From NCBI GenBank assembly GCA_046299555.1, contig JBKBHS010000001.1, positions 1,240,001 through 1,304,000 of the forward strand: DNA of 64,000 nt, read 5' to 3'. The notes under the pieces were generated by a model. It was given only the letters and a program-made list of their open reading frames with translations. It was not told the DNA's origin and did not search any database. The translations under genes were made by a program, and so were the position numbers. The stretch is from CALKJP01 sp046299555. GTDB lineage: Bacteria; Bacteroidota; Bacteroidia; JACCXN01. Shown here in pieces: positions 1 through 8,955 of the stretch. How positions within the stretch are numbered: position 1 is the stretch's first letter; every line of letters starts with the position of its first letter.

Positions 1-1371
1 AAAGAACGTAATGCCTTATACGCGCAACTTACCAAACAAGGAATTCAATATACCAATTTAGAATACCGTGAGGGCGAAAGTAAATCGGAAAAAATCATTT
101 TTCCCGGAGCAATTGTAGCATATAAAGAAAAAGAAGCAGCTGTTCAAATTTTAAAAAGTCAAATAGGAGTACCTCCGGAAGTAATGTTAAACAATTCTAT
201 TCAACAATTAGAATATGAATTCGCAAATACGATTAGAAAATTAGCAAGCGATAAAGTAAGTAATGTAGCCTTTATTGAAGGTCATGGAGAGCTTGATTCG
301 CTTCACACTGCAGATATAATGAAATCATTATCGGAGTACTATAATGTTTCTCGCATTAAATTAAATGAGCAATTAAAAGCCTTGCAAAATATAGATGCCA
401 TTGTAATTGCAAAACCAGATTCAGCATTTTCTGAAAAAGATAAGTTTATAATAGATCAATTTATAATGCGTGGAGGTAAAGTTTTGTGGATGATTGATCG
501 TACCGATGCCAATATGGATAGTTTAAGTAAATCGCCCAACCAAATGGCTCTTACAAAAGATTTAAATTTAGATGATATGCTATTTAATTATGGAGTTAGA
601 ATCAATACTAATCTTGTTCAAGATATTCAAGCAGTTCCAATACCAATAGTAATTGGGTATATAGGTAATCAACCACAACAAAAGTTTTTTCCTTGGTATT
701 ACTTTCCTTTAATTATGCCTTATTCAAAACATCCGATAGTTAGAAATTTAAATGCCATAAAAGCCGAGTTTATTAGTACCATCGATACAGTTGGAGCAAA
801 AAACATTGTTAAAACACCAATTTTACATAGTTCAAAATATACTAAAGTTTTACCAACACCTGTTAGAATAAGTATTAATATGCTTCGTGAAGAACCCAAA
901 ATGGAACAATTTAATAAATCATTTCAACCATTGGCGGTATTGTTAGAAGGAGAATTTGAATCGAATTTTAAAAATAGATTAGCACCTGAATTAGTTGACA
1001 GCAAAGAAATAAATTATAGAGAAAAGGGAGTTGCAACTAAGATGATTGTAGTGGCAGATGGTGATATTATAAAAAATCAAATTCAATATTCAACCGGAAG
1101 AGCTATGCCTTTAGGTTATGATAAATATACCAATGAAGTTTACGGAAATAAAAATTTTATCTTAAATGCCATGAATTATTTACTCGATGATTCGGGATTA
1201 ATTGGCGCTCGCTCAAAAGAAATAAAGCTACGATTACTCGATATAGATAAATTGAGAAAAGAACGTGCACGCTGGCAATTTATAAATATTGTTTTGCCTA
1301 TATTATTGGTAGTTGTATATGGATTAATACGATTTTACTGGAGAAAAAGAAAATATACAACCGCCTTTTAA
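1..1371 (+). CDS. gldG: GldG, gliding-motility ABC transporter auxiliary protein (5' end missing)
   Basis: The reading frame is open from base 1, so the gene begins outside the window; an internal ATG at 184 is not the true start. GldG is the large periplasm-facing partner of the GldA/GldF ABC transporter that Flavobacteriia need for gliding and that is linked to T9SS function. Seen here: the central GldG-type domain (GHGELDS, IVIAKPD, GGKVLWMIDRTDAN blocks, then GDGDII-like VADGDIIKNQ) and one C-terminal membrane helix (FINIVLPILLVVVYGLIRFYW) followed by a short Lys/Arg-rich cytoplasmic tail. A DUF4340 gene follows after 27 bases, the usual pairing in this phylum. gldF would be expected just upstream. 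Family assignment is firm; whether the organism glides cannot be told from this gene. Confidence 0.88.
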   Translation, partial: KERNALYAQLTKQGIQYTNLEYREGESKSEKIIFPGAIVAYKEKEAAVQILKSQIGVPPEVMLNNSIQQLEYEFANTIRKLASDKVSNVAFIEGHGELDSLHTADIMKSLSEYYNVSRIKLNEQLKALQNIDAIVIAKPDSAFSEKDKFIIDQFIMRGGKVLWMIDRTDANMDSLSKSPNQMALTKDLNLDDMLFNYGVRINTNLVQDIQAVPIPIVIGYIGNQPQQKFFPWYYFPLIMPYSKHPIVRNLNAIKAEFISTIDTVGAKNIVKTPILHSSKYTKVLPTPVRISINMLREEPKMEQFNKSFQPLAVLLEGEFESNFKNRLAPELVDSKEINYREKGVATKMIVVADGDIIKNQIQYSTGRAMPLGYDKYTNEVYGNKNFILNAMNYLLDDSGLIGARSKEIKLRLLDIDKLRKERARWQFINIVLPILLVVVYGLIRFYWRKRKYTTAF

Positions 1372-1398
1372 TAATTAGTTACGATTAAATTTATACCT

Positions 1399-2418
1399 AT
1401 GAAAAAAAATAAATACAGCATTATTGCAGTAATTTTATTAGCAATTATAGCCGCTTATTTAATTTATACGCAAAGTGTTGGAACTATAAAAAAAGAATTA
1501 AAAGATTTTGCAGTACAAGATACGAATGCCATAACCAAGATATTTTTAGCTGATAGAGAGGGGCATTCCGTTATGCTCGAAAGACAAGAAGACAATTCAT
1601 GGATGGTAAATAATAAATATAAAGCTCGCAAAGATGCAATTTCGATTTTACTTAAAACCATGAATAAAGTGGAGGTAAAAGCACCGGTTGCAAAAAGTGC
1701 TTTTGAAAATACAGTAGCTTTGCTTTCAACCAAAGGAGTAAAAGTTGAAATATATACCGGAGGAAATAAACCATCTAAGGTATATTATGTAGGGAATGCC
1801 ACATCCGATAAATTCGGTACATACATGCTTTTAGAAAATTCATCCGTTCCATTTATAACACATATACCGGGATTTTATGGATTTTTAACTCCCCGTTATT
1901 TTACTGATGAAGAAGATTGGCGTTCTACAGAATTATTTGCATATAATGTAAACGATTTAAAAATGATAGAATTTATTAATCACGAAAGCCCTGATAGTTC
2001 ATTTGTAATTGCCGATATTGATACAGAAAACCCAATATTAAAATCTCCAATAGATGGTAAGGTGTTTAATAATATTGATACTACAAAAATTTTAGGGTAC
2101 TTACAGTTATTTGAATCGATAAATATTGAGTTTTATTTAAACAATAAAGTTCCAAAATCGGAAAAAGATTCGGTGATAAAATGTTGTAGAAAATTCGATT
2201 TAACCGTTACCGATGTATTAGGAAATAAAAAAACAATTAAAGCATTCAATAAACCTTTACCCGAAGGTAATACTGATATTTACGGTAAGCCGTTAAAGTA
2301 TGATTATGATAAAATGTATGCCCTTATAAATGACGATAAAGATTTTGTTTCCATTCAGTATTATGTGTTTGACCCACTCATGCAACCGATTACTTTCTTT
2401 TTGAAAAATAGTCCTTAG
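1399..2418 (+). CDS. DUF4340 domain-containing membrane-anchored protein
   Basis: 339 residues with one N-terminal membrane helix (about residues 6-24, preceded by MKKNK) and a long periplasmic part. The segment NAITKIFLADREGHSVMLER and the following VNNKYKARKDAI resemble DUF4340, a family usually encoded directly behind gldG-type ABC transporter genes; it presumably works with that transporter, but its biochemical role is unknown. It lies 27 bases after gldG and is probably co-transcribed. Its TAG stop (2416-2418) is oddly placed: it lies inside the first copy of a 14-bp tandem repeat, so the last two to three codons are repeat sequence. Confidence 0.75.
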   Translation: MKKNKYSIIAVILLAIIAAYLIYTQSVGTIKKELKDFAVQDTNAITKIFLADREGHSVMLERQEDNSWMVNNKYKARKDAISILLKTMNKVEVKAPVAKSAFENTVALLSTKGVKVEIYTGGNKPSKVYYVGNATSDKFGTYMLLENSSVPFITHIPGFYGFLTPRYFTDEEDWRSTELFAYNVNDLKMIEFINHESPDSSFVIADIDTENPILKSPIDGKVFNNIDTTKILGYLQLFESINIEFYLNNKVPKSEKDSVIKCCRKFDLTVTDVLGNKKTIKAFNKPLPEGNTDIYGKPLKYDYDKMYALINDDKDFVSIQYYVFDPLMQPITFFLKNSP

Positions 2419-2743
2419 GCATTAGTCCTTAGGCATTAGTCGTTAGGCGTAAGTGGAAATAAGAAAAATTTGATAATTTGATAATTTGATAATTTGATAA
2501 TGTGTAAATATGTAAATATGTAAATATGTAAATATGTAATTGAATTTATTACAAACAATCTCTACTAATATCAATTAGTTTCAATAAATTTAAATAACCA
2601 ATAACCAATAACCAATAACCAATAACCAATCTTCTAATCTGTAATCTACTAATCTGTAATCTACTAATCTGTAATCTTCAATCTGTATTCTTCAATCTGT
2701 AATCTTCAATCTGTAATCTTCAATCTGTAATCTTCAATCTTCA
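2410..2743. repeat. Compound tandem-repeat array of six different short units between two convergent stop codons
   Basis: Six blocks follow one another with little unique sequence between: AGTCCTTAGGCATT x3 (2410-2451, third copy diverged); AATTTGAT x4 (2467-2498); TAAATATG x4 (2505-2536); TAACCAA x5 (2595-2629); CTAATCTGTAATCTA x3 (2634-2678); CAATCTGTAATCTT x4 plus a partial copy (2679-2743). The only unique stretch of note is about 2537-2594. The first copy includes the stop codon of the DUF4340 gene and the last partial copy reaches the stop codon of the convergent FAH-family gene. Unit lengths of 7-15 bp with no spacers exclude CRISPR. No gene is visible in this roughly 320-base gap. Function unknown; slippage-prone. 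Confidence 0.93.
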
Positions 2744-3352
2744 ATTAACTTTAATTTCCAATAATTTTTTACCGTTTAAAAAACCTTCCAATACATCACC
2801 TTCTTTTACAGCTGCTACTCCTGAAGGTGTTCCGGTATAAATTAAATCACCTGTTTTTATGGTTACAAATTTAGATACATACGAAATAATCTGCGCTATA
2901 TTAAATAGCATATCTCGTGTATTGCCTTTTTGGCGGATGTTGCCGTTTACCAGTAATTCAAAATCAATATTTCCTAAATCATTTATTTCACTTTTGGGAA
3001 TAAAATCACCAACCGGTGCAGAACCATCAAAAGCTTTTGCTTTTTCCCAAGGCAACCCTTTTTCTTTACATTTTTGCTGAACATCACGAGCCGTAAAATC
3101 AATTCCTAAGCCAATTTCATCAAAATACTTGTGAGCAAAATCCGGTTCAATAAATTTACCAGCCTTTGAAATTTTTATTACAACTTCCAGCTCATGATGT
3201 ATATCGTTAGAAAAATCAGGAAGATAAAAGGTGCTGCCGTTTTTTAATATGGCAGTATCCGGTTTCAAGAAAAAAACAGGTTCAGTAGGAACAGCGTTAT
3301 TTAGTTCTTTTGCATGTTCCGCATAATTTCGTCCAATACAGATGATTTTCAT
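2741..3352 (-). CDS. Fumarylacetoacetate hydrolase (FAH) family protein
   Basis: 203 residues, the length of the compact FAHD1-like members. The N-terminus (MKIICIGRNYAEHAKELNN) and the core (HHELEVVIKISKAGKFI, GLGIDFTARDVQQK, KAFDGSAPVGDFI, LIYTGTPSGVAAVKEGD) are hallmark FAH-fold segments; the His-Glu-x-Glu and Asp positions form the divalent-metal site. Relatives act as acylpyruvase, oxaloacetate decarboxylase or hydroxyhepta-dienedioate isomerase, and the sequence alone does not choose among these. No catabolic neighbours suggest a pathway. The gene is monocistronic in appearance, starting from the ATG closest to the conserved N-terminus. Its stop codon abuts the compound repeat array. 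Confidence 0.9.
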   Translation of the reverse strand: MKIICIGRNYAEHAKELNNAVPTEPVFFLKPDTAILKNGSTFYLPDFSNDIHHELEVVIKISKAGKFIEPDFAHKYFDEIGLGIDFTARDVQQKCKEKGLPWEKAKAFDGSAPVGDFIPKSEINDLGNIDFELLVNGNIRQKGNTRDMLFNIAQIISYVSKFVTIKTGDLIYTGTPSGVAAVKEGDVLEGFLNGKKLLEIKVN

Positions 3353-3459
3353 AATAAATTTTTTGTCAAACCTACGTAATTTTTTATTACAGATTATTTA
3401 AATCCTTGGTAATATCTACCATTTTTTTATCACTATTTTTGTAGAAATTAGTTTTTGAT

Positions 3460-5118
3460 ATGCAAAAAATATTAACCATACTATTAAGTATTATTTGTTT
3501 TAATAATTACATTTTTTCTCAAAAAACTCAAGATAAACAAATAACAACCATACCTGCAAAACCTAAATTAATTGTAGGAATTATTGTTGACCAAATGCGC
3601 TATGATTATTTGTATAAGTATGAAAATAAATTTGGCGCAAATGGTTTTAAAAAGTTGATGCAACAAGGTTTTAATTGTAAAAATAACCATTACAATTACG
3701 TGCCTACTTACACAGGACCGGGACATGCTTCTGTTTACACAGGTACTACGCCTGCTATTCATGGCATAATTGCAAACGACTGGTATGTGCGCGAAACAGA
3801 TAAAATGATGTATTGTGCACAAGATGATAAAGTAGAAACGGTTGGAAGTTCAACAAAAAAAGTAGGAAAGATGTCGCCTCGAAATATGCTTACCACCACC
3901 ATTACCGATGAGTTGAAAATGGCAACCAATATGAAATCTAAAACCATTGGTATTGCTTTAAAAGATAGAGGTGCCATACTTCCTGCCGGTCACATGGCCA
4001 ATGCAGCCTATTGGTTTGATGGTGCTACCGGAAATTGGGTAAGCAGTACGTTTTATATGGAAACACTTCCAACTTGGGTAGATAGTTTTAATGCTAAAAA
4101 AGTGTATGAAAATTATCTTTCTAAACCTTGGGAACCTCTTTTACCTATTCATCAATATACTGAAAGTTTAGCAGATGATAATGCTTACGAAGGAAGATTA
4201 AAAGGGGAGGAGCGTCCGGTGTTCCCGCACGATTTACCAAAATTGTACAAAGAAGAAGGAGCAGGAGTAATTCGTTACACACCTTTTGGAAATTCATTTA
4301 CCAAAGATTTTGCTGTTACAACAATAAAATCTGAACAATTAGGGAAAAGAGAGGTAACCGATTTCTTAACAGTAAGTTTTTCTTCACCTGATTATATTGG
4401 GCATAATTGGGGCCCACATTCTATCGAAATTCAGGATAATTATTTACGATTAGATAGAGATTTAGCCGATTTTATTAGCTTTTTAGAAACATGGGTGGGG
4501 AAAGAAAATTTATTAATATTTCTTACAGCCGACCATGGCGGAGCTAATGTACCTCAATATTTAATTGACCATAATGCACCTGCCGGAATTTTTAAATCAG
4601 AAGCTCTGGTTGATACGGCTATGAAATATATGAAAGCCTTATACGGAAATGAACGCTGGATTTTAAATTATGAAAACGAACAATTCTTTTTAAACCGAAA
4701 ATTGATTTTAGATAAACGAATGAATCTTCGAGAAATGCAAGATAAGTTGGCTGAGTTTTGCTTGCATTATAAAGGAGTATCGGCTGTATACACTGCACAT
4801 GCATTATCCAATACCTCTTTTCATAATTTACCAGGTGAATTGGTTCAAATGGGTTTCCATCAAAAACGTTCAGGCGATGTAGCTTTGGTTTTAGAACCCG
4901 GATGGATGGAATACTCCTCAACCGGAACAACGCATGGAACAGTATATAATTACGACACACACGTACCATTGCTTTGGTATGGATGGAAAATTAATCATGG
5001 AGAAACTTTTCAAAAAACATATATTACCGATATCGCACCAACTATTTCAGCATTGCTTAACATACCATTTCCTAATGGATGTATTGGCAAGCCTTTAGTT
5101 GATTTAATATGTAAATAA
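3460..5118 (+). CDS. pafA: PafA-type alkaline phosphatase
   Basis: 552 residues with an N-terminal signal peptide (about 1-20, ending FSQ), so exported to the periplasm. It belongs to the alkaline phosphatase/nucleotide pyrophosphatase superfamily and matches the Bacteroidota phosphate-insensitive phosphatase PafA. Visible catalytic elements: Asp44 (IIVDQMR), nucleophile Thr85 (YTGPGHAS), Asn106 (IIANDWY), Lys168/Arg170 (LKDRGA), and the metal motifs TADHGG and TTHGT. The spacing Thr85/Asn106/Lys168/Arg170 equals that of PafA Thr79/Asn100/Lys162/Arg164 as I remember it, which favours a monoesterase over a diesterase. A TATTTTTG -7-like box at 3434-3441 lies just upstream. Expected role: release of phosphate from organic phosphomonoesters. 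Confidence 0.87.
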   Translation: MQKILTILLSIICFNNYIFSQKTQDKQITTIPAKPKLIVGIIVDQMRYDYLYKYENKFGANGFKKLMQQGFNCKNNHYNYVPTYTGPGHASVYTGTTPAIHGIIANDWYVRETDKMMYCAQDDKVETVGSSTKKVGKMSPRNMLTTTITDELKMATNMKSKTIGIALKDRGAILPAGHMANAAYWFDGATGNWVSSTFYMETLPTWVDSFNAKKVYENYLSKPWEPLLPIHQYTESLADDNAYEGRLKGEERPVFPHDLPKLYKEEGAGVIRYTPFGNSFTKDFAVTTIKSEQLGKREVTDFLTVSFSSPDYIGHNWGPHSIEIQDNYLRLDRDLADFISFLETWVGKENLLIFLTADHGGANVPQYLIDHNAPAGIFKSEALVDTAMKYMKALYGNERWILNYENEQFFLNRKLILDKRMNLREMQDKLAEFCLHYKGVSAVYTAHALSNTSFHNLPGELVQMGFHQKRSGDVALVLEPGWMEYSSTGTTHGTVYNYDTHVPLLWYGWKINHGETFQKTYITDIAPTISALLNIPFPNGCIGKPLVDLICK

Positions 5119-5207
5119 CTACTGTTAATAGACGTCTATAAACCATTCAGCTATATTGTTTTTTAGTATAAAAATTCATTTTTAGCTTAGTGTAAAAATT
5201 TATAACT

Positions 5208-5828
5208 ATGAAGATAACAAATCTATTTATTGTTGTTGTAACATTAATTTTGTTTTCATGCCAATCATCCAATAATGAAAATGCTGAAAACAAATCTATA
5301 AATGAAAATTCTCAATTTGAAGAAAATACCACACCCGTTGAATTTCGCGAAGTTTATACCGATTTTTTTACAGCCATTAAAGATATTAATGAAAAACGCT
5401 TTAATCAGTATATTCATCCTGATCTTGGATTATTTATCATTCAACAAGACGGTGCAATGCCTAATATTACGCATGTTTTAGATATTTCTAAATTTAAGAG
5501 AAGTTATGATAACAAATATTTTTTTGCTATAAATATGGATGTTATCGGAGTTGAATTAATTGAACAAACTTTACCTAAAATTAACTGCGAAGAATATAAC
5601 GGATATGATAAACAAGGATGTTTTTCGCAACAAATAAACAATTTGGCATCAACAAAATTTTGGGAATATACCGATGCAAGCGCTGATTTAAAAGCGAAAT
5701 GCGAAAAAGCTGCGAATACCATTAATTGGACAGTAATTAATACTGCAAATTACGCATATTATTTTTCTCAAATTGATGGGAAATGGTATATCACCTTTAT
5801 TGATATGCGCCAGCCATGTTCGGCTTAA
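5208..5828 (+). CDS. Hypothetical lipoprotein
   Basis: 206 residues beginning with a lipoprotein signal (LILFSC, Cys18 as the acylation site), then a low-complexity Asn/Glu/Ser linker typical of surface or periplasmic lipoproteins. The remaining globular part contains the phrases YTDFFTAIKDINEKRFNQYIHPDLGLFII and a terminal SQIDGKWYITFIDMRQPC. The last motif resembles the end of NTF2-like or SnoaL-like folds seen in many small Bacteroidota lipoproteins, but I do not recognise a named family. Two cysteines (in NCEEYNGYDKQGC) could form a disulfide. It stands 89 bases behind pafA and meets recG tail to tail with no gap. Function unknown. Confidence 0.75.
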   Translation: MKITNLFIVVVTLILFSCQSSNNENAENKSINENSQFEENTTPVEFREVYTDFFTAIKDINEKRFNQYIHPDLGLFIIQQDGAMPNITHVLDISKFKRSYDNKYFFAINMDVIGVELIEQTLPKINCEEYNGYDKQGCFSQQINNLASTKFWEYTDASADLKAKCEKAANTINWTVINTANYAYYFSQIDGKWYITFIDMRQPCSA

Positions 5829-7940
5829 TTAGGAAATTCTTCCCCAACCTTCGCTTTTCTTTTGAAGATAATTTAGTTGTTTTAATAAAATTTGATGATG
5901 AGTTTGCTGCAGTTGAGGGTCTTTTTGCAATAATTCGGTAGCTATATTTCTGGCTGTTTGTAATATTTGTTGGTCTTTACTTAAATCGGCAATATGCAAA
6001 TCGAGTAAACCGCTTTGAGCTGTTCCTTCAATATCTCCCGGCCCGCGAAGTTTTAAATCAACTTCCGAAATTTCAAAACCATCGTTGGTACGTACCATAG
6101 TATCCATTCGCAGTCGTGCTTCTGATGTAAGTTTTACACCTGTCATTAAAATACAGTAGGATTGTTCAGCTCCACGACCAACACGCCCTCTTAATTGATG
6201 TAATTGAGATAAACCAAATCGTTCGGCACTCTCAATTACCATTACCGAAGCATTTGGAACATTTACGCCAACTTCTATAACTGTGGTAGCTACCATTATA
6301 TGTGTTTCTCCATTAATAAATCGTTGCATTTCGTAATCTTTGGCCTCATTTTTCATTTTTCCATGTACGATACTAACTTTATATTCCGGTGGTGGAAATG
6401 CTCTGCAAATGCTTTCATAACCATCTTCTAAATCTTTATAATCTAGCTTTTCCGACTCTTTAATAAGCGGATATACCACGTATATTTGTCGTCCTAATGC
6501 TATTTGTTCTTTCATAAAACCAAATACTCTTAAGCGTTGCGCATCGGTCATATGTATGGTTTTAACGGGTTTTCTTCCGGGAGGTAATTCATCTATAACA
6601 GATACATCTAAATCTCCATATAAGGTCATTGCTAATGTACGTGGAATGGGAGTTGCTGTCATTACCAATACATGAGGAGCTTGAGTGTTTTTAGACCAAA
6701 GTTTAGCACGTTGTGCCACACCAAAACGATGCTGCTCGTCTATAATAACCATTCCTAAGTTTTTAAAAATTACATTATCTTCAAGTAGAGCGTGAGTTCC
6801 GATAATAATCGAAATTTCACCATTTATTAATCCTTCAAGTATTTTTTTTCGTTCTGATAACTTTGTTGACCCTGTTAATAATGCAATTTTTAAATCCAGT
6901 TTTTTTATTAATTCCTGAATAGTATTAAAATGTTGGGAGGCTAATATTTCGGTAGGAGCCATCATGCAACTTTGAAAACCATTGTCGATTGCCATGAGCA
7001 TAGTCATTAGGGCTACTACTGTTTTTCCGCTACCAACATCGCCTTGCAATAAACGATTCATTTGTTTATTGCTGCCTACATCATTTCTTATTTCTCTTAA
7101 TACACGTTTTTGCGCTTCAGTTAATGAAAATGGCAGGCATTCTTTATAAAAGGTATTGAAATATTTACCAATGCTACTAAAATTAAAGCCTTTGTATTGT
7201 TGTATGCGTATGTTTTTATTGCGTAAAAGTTTTAATTGTATAAAAAATAATTCTTCGAATTTTAATCGGAGTTTAGCTTTATTTAATAATTCAGGATTTT
7301 GTGGTTGATGAATATTTTTTAAAGCTTGTTCTCTTGGAATGAGTTTTAAATAATCAATAATATCGCTAGAAAGTGTTTCTTCTATTTTCCCGCTTATTTG
7401 TTGTAAAAGAGTTATTATAATTTTTGAAATGGCTTTAGAATCTAATCCTTTTGATTTTAATTTTTCGGTTGTATTGTAAACAGGTTCTAATGAACTTGCA
7501 AAGGATTTTTCTGCTTCTGAAACTAATTCAAGTTCCGGATGGGCAATATTGTAAGAGTTATTAAATCTTGTAGGACGCCCAAAAATGATATAAGGTATGT
7601 TCAACTGAATTTTTTTTTCTATCCATTGCAATCCTTTAAACCAAACGAGTTCTAATTTACCGGTTTCATCCTCAAAATGCGCAATCAATCTTCGGCTTCT
7701 TCCTTCGCCTTTTTTTTCAAGTCTTGTAATTATTCCTTTTAATTGTACATATGGCAATTCGTCTTTAATTTCTTTTACACTGTAAAATTTTGTTTTATCA
7801 ACATATCTATAAGGATAGTGTTGCAATAAATCTCCAAAAGTGAAAATACCTAATTCGCTTTTTAGTAGTTCAGCTTTTACAGGGCCTACTCCTTTTATAA
7901 ATTCAATACTATTGTCTAATATGTTGTTATTATAAGCCAT
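5829..7940 (-). CDS. recG: ATP-dependent DNA helicase RecG
   Basis: 703 residues, full length for RecG, which rescues stalled replication forks and branch-migrates Holliday junctions. Order: N-terminal wedge/OB domain (IEFIKGVGPVKAELL, then PYRYVDKT), helicase motif I GDVGSGKT, DEQHRFG (DExH-type motif II), TATPIPRTLAM (motif III), then the second RecA domain with TTVIEVGVNVPNASVM and QLRGRVGRG. The start is set at 7940 (MAYNNN). An ATG eleven codons upstream lies in the loop of a rho-independent terminator (7960-7986) that serves the upstream gene, so it cannot be a sensible start for this one. Confidence 0.96.
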   Translation of the reverse strand: MAYNNNILDNSIEFIKGVGPVKAELLKSELGIFTFGDLLQHYPYRYVDKTKFYSVKEIKDELPYVQLKGIITRLEKKGEGRSRRLIAHFEDETGKLELVWFKGLQWIEKKIQLNIPYIIFGRPTRFNNSYNIAHPELELVSEAEKSFASSLEPVYNTTEKLKSKGLDSKAISKIIITLLQQISGKIEETLSSDIIDYLKLIPREQALKNIHQPQNPELLNKAKLRLKFEELFFIQLKLLRNKNIRIQQYKGFNFSSIGKYFNTFYKECLPFSLTEAQKRVLREIRNDVGSNKQMNRLLQGDVGSGKTVVALMTMLMAIDNGFQSCMMAPTEILASQHFNTIQELIKKLDLKIALLTGSTKLSERKKILEGLINGEISIIIGTHALLEDNVIFKNLGMVIIDEQHRFGVAQRAKLWSKNTQAPHVLVMTATPIPRTLAMTLYGDLDVSVIDELPPGRKPVKTIHMTDAQRLRVFGFMKEQIALGRQIYVVYPLIKESEKLDYKDLEDGYESICRAFPPPEYKVSIVHGKMKNEAKDYEMQRFINGETHIMVATTVIEVGVNVPNASVMVIESAERFGLSQLHQLRGRVGRGAEQSYCILMTGVKLTSEARLRMDTMVRTNDGFEISEVDLKLRGPGDIEGTAQSGLLDLHIADLSKDQQILQTARNIATELLQKDPQLQQTHHQILLKQLNYLQKKSEGWGRIS

Positions 7941-7959
7941 GAATAGGGTAAAAATATAA

Positions 7960-7986
7960 AAGCCTTCCAACATTATTGGAAGGCTT
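7960..7986 (-). terminator. Rho-independent terminator behind the 8014-8409 gene
   Basis: An 11-bp perfect stem (AAGCCTTCCAA paired with TTGGAAGGCTT) closes a 5-base loop. Reading leftward it is followed by a U-rich run (TTTATATTTTT), so it ends the minus-strand transcript of the small secreted protein upstream. It separates that gene from recG and decides the recG start. Confidence 0.85.
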
Positions 7987-8013
7987 AAAAAAACTTTTTC
8001 AACACCGCTTTTT

Positions 8014-8409
8014 TTAAATATCGCTTTCGAGCAATTTATTTAATCCTGTTGGTTTTCTTTTTTCTATTAGTTGATTTCGGTAATTTATTAACTTTTGGAA
8101 TTGTTCTTTATTTAAAACTAATTTTAAATGATCGTCTACGTATTTTCTTCTGTTCATTTCTGCCTTTTGATATGCTTCCGAATTAGGCTCTAAATCTTTA
8201 GAATCGTTTACATACATTATCTCTTGTTTTAGATAAATTTGATAAACATTATTTTTTTGTTGTTCATTTAATGAAACCAATTTATCTAATTCATTTAACT
8301 TTTTTTCTGCTTTTTGTTCAGGAGTTAGAAGGTGATTGATTTTATTATTTTGTGCTACTGTTGCAAAAGCTGAAAATAAAATCAATACAATAAAAACTAT
8401 TTTTTTCAT
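8014..8409 (-). CDS. Small Spy/CpxP-like secreted protein
   Basis: 131 residues with a cleavable signal peptide (about 1-19, ending TVAQ). The mature part is highly charged and helical, with the repeated pattern LTPEQKAEKKLNELDKLVSL...QQKNNVYQIYL and LKLVLNKEQFQKLINYR. This LTxxQ-like arrangement, basic residues and small size resemble periplasmic Spy/CpxP chaperone-like proteins and the Bacteroidota DUF4890 group. It is the first gene upstream of a strong terminator and lies directly behind a second protein of the same type (8459-8917), so the two are probably a duplicated, co-transcribed pair. The chaperone role is inference from pattern, not demonstrated. Confidence 0.7.
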   Translation of the reverse strand: MKKIVFIVLILFSAFATVAQNNKINHLLTPEQKAEKKLNELDKLVSLNEQQKNNVYQIYLKQEIMYVNDSKDLEPNSEAYQKAEMNRRKYVDDHLKLVLNKEQFQKLINYRNQLIEKRKPTGLNKLLESDI

Positions 8410-8458
8410 ACGCTACTTTTTTTATAAAGACTTAATTTTTCCTGAACAGTTGCCTTAA

Positions 8459-8917
8459 TTAATCATATAATTCATCATTACTATCATCGGCAGGTACAGA
8501 CTCTTTTTTACCCTTTTGTTCTTTATTTGCCTTGCCTTGTTTGTTTTGTTGGCGTTTTTGCATCATTTCTTTTCTATGAGCCATCACTTTTTCATATTGA
8601 TCAGGCGATAATACTTCTTTTAATCGGGCATCAGAGTTAGCTCTTCTGTTTTTTGCGGCTTCTTTCATTTTTTCTTTATCACCGGCAAATTTTTGTCTGT
8701 CAGCTTCCGCTTGTTTATCATGCTCAGCTAAAATGGCTTTAACGCGTGTTTTTTGAGCATCTGTTAAACCTCCTGAAACTTCGTTAATTTTATTTAATCT
8801 TCTTTCAATTCGTTCTTCCTGTGATAGTGGCTTTTTCCCATTATTGGGCTGTGCTTTTTGTGCATTTACATTAATCATTGTAATTAATGCAAATAAAGAT
8901 AAAATCAATTTTTTCAT
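8459..8917 (-). CDS. Spy/DUF4890-like secreted helical protein
   Basis: 152 residues with a signal peptide (about 1-19, ending VNAQ). The mature protein is helical and Lys/Arg/Glu-rich, with the motifs EERIERRLNKINEVSGGLTDAQKTRVKAI and LKEVLSPDQYEKVMAHR, the LT/SxxQ pattern of Spy-like proteins, followed by a very polar tail (QKGKKESVPADDSNDELYD) likely disordered. It is a paralogue of the next gene downstream (8014-8409). No clear promoter is visible in the 38 bases separating it from pdhC upstream, so read-through from the pdhA-pdhC operon is possible. Proposed periplasmic chaperone or stress role is inference. Confidence 0.72.
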   Translation of the reverse strand: MKKLILSLFALITMINVNAQKAQPNNGKKPLSQEERIERRLNKINEVSGGLTDAQKTRVKAILAEHDKQAEADRQKFAGDKEKMKEAAKNRRANSDARLKEVLSPDQYEKVMAHRKEMMQKRQQNKQGKANKEQKGKKESVPADDSNDELYD

Positions 8918-8955
8918 ATTGGTTAATTTTTGGTTAGCAGATATTTAATAACAAT

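Noticed and set aside
184..1371. A gene starting at the first ATG (184)
   Set aside because: The same frame is open without a stop back to base 1 and continues the GldG sequence, so the true start is outside the window.
2410..2743. Tandem repeats as a CRISPR array
   Set aside because: Units are 7-15 bp, differ from block to block and have no unique spacers; no cas genes in the window.
5131..5144. Short palindrome ATAGACGTCTAT downstream of pafA
   Set aside because: Only 12 bp, no loop or T-run and no nearby start it could regulate; expected by chance in this sequence.
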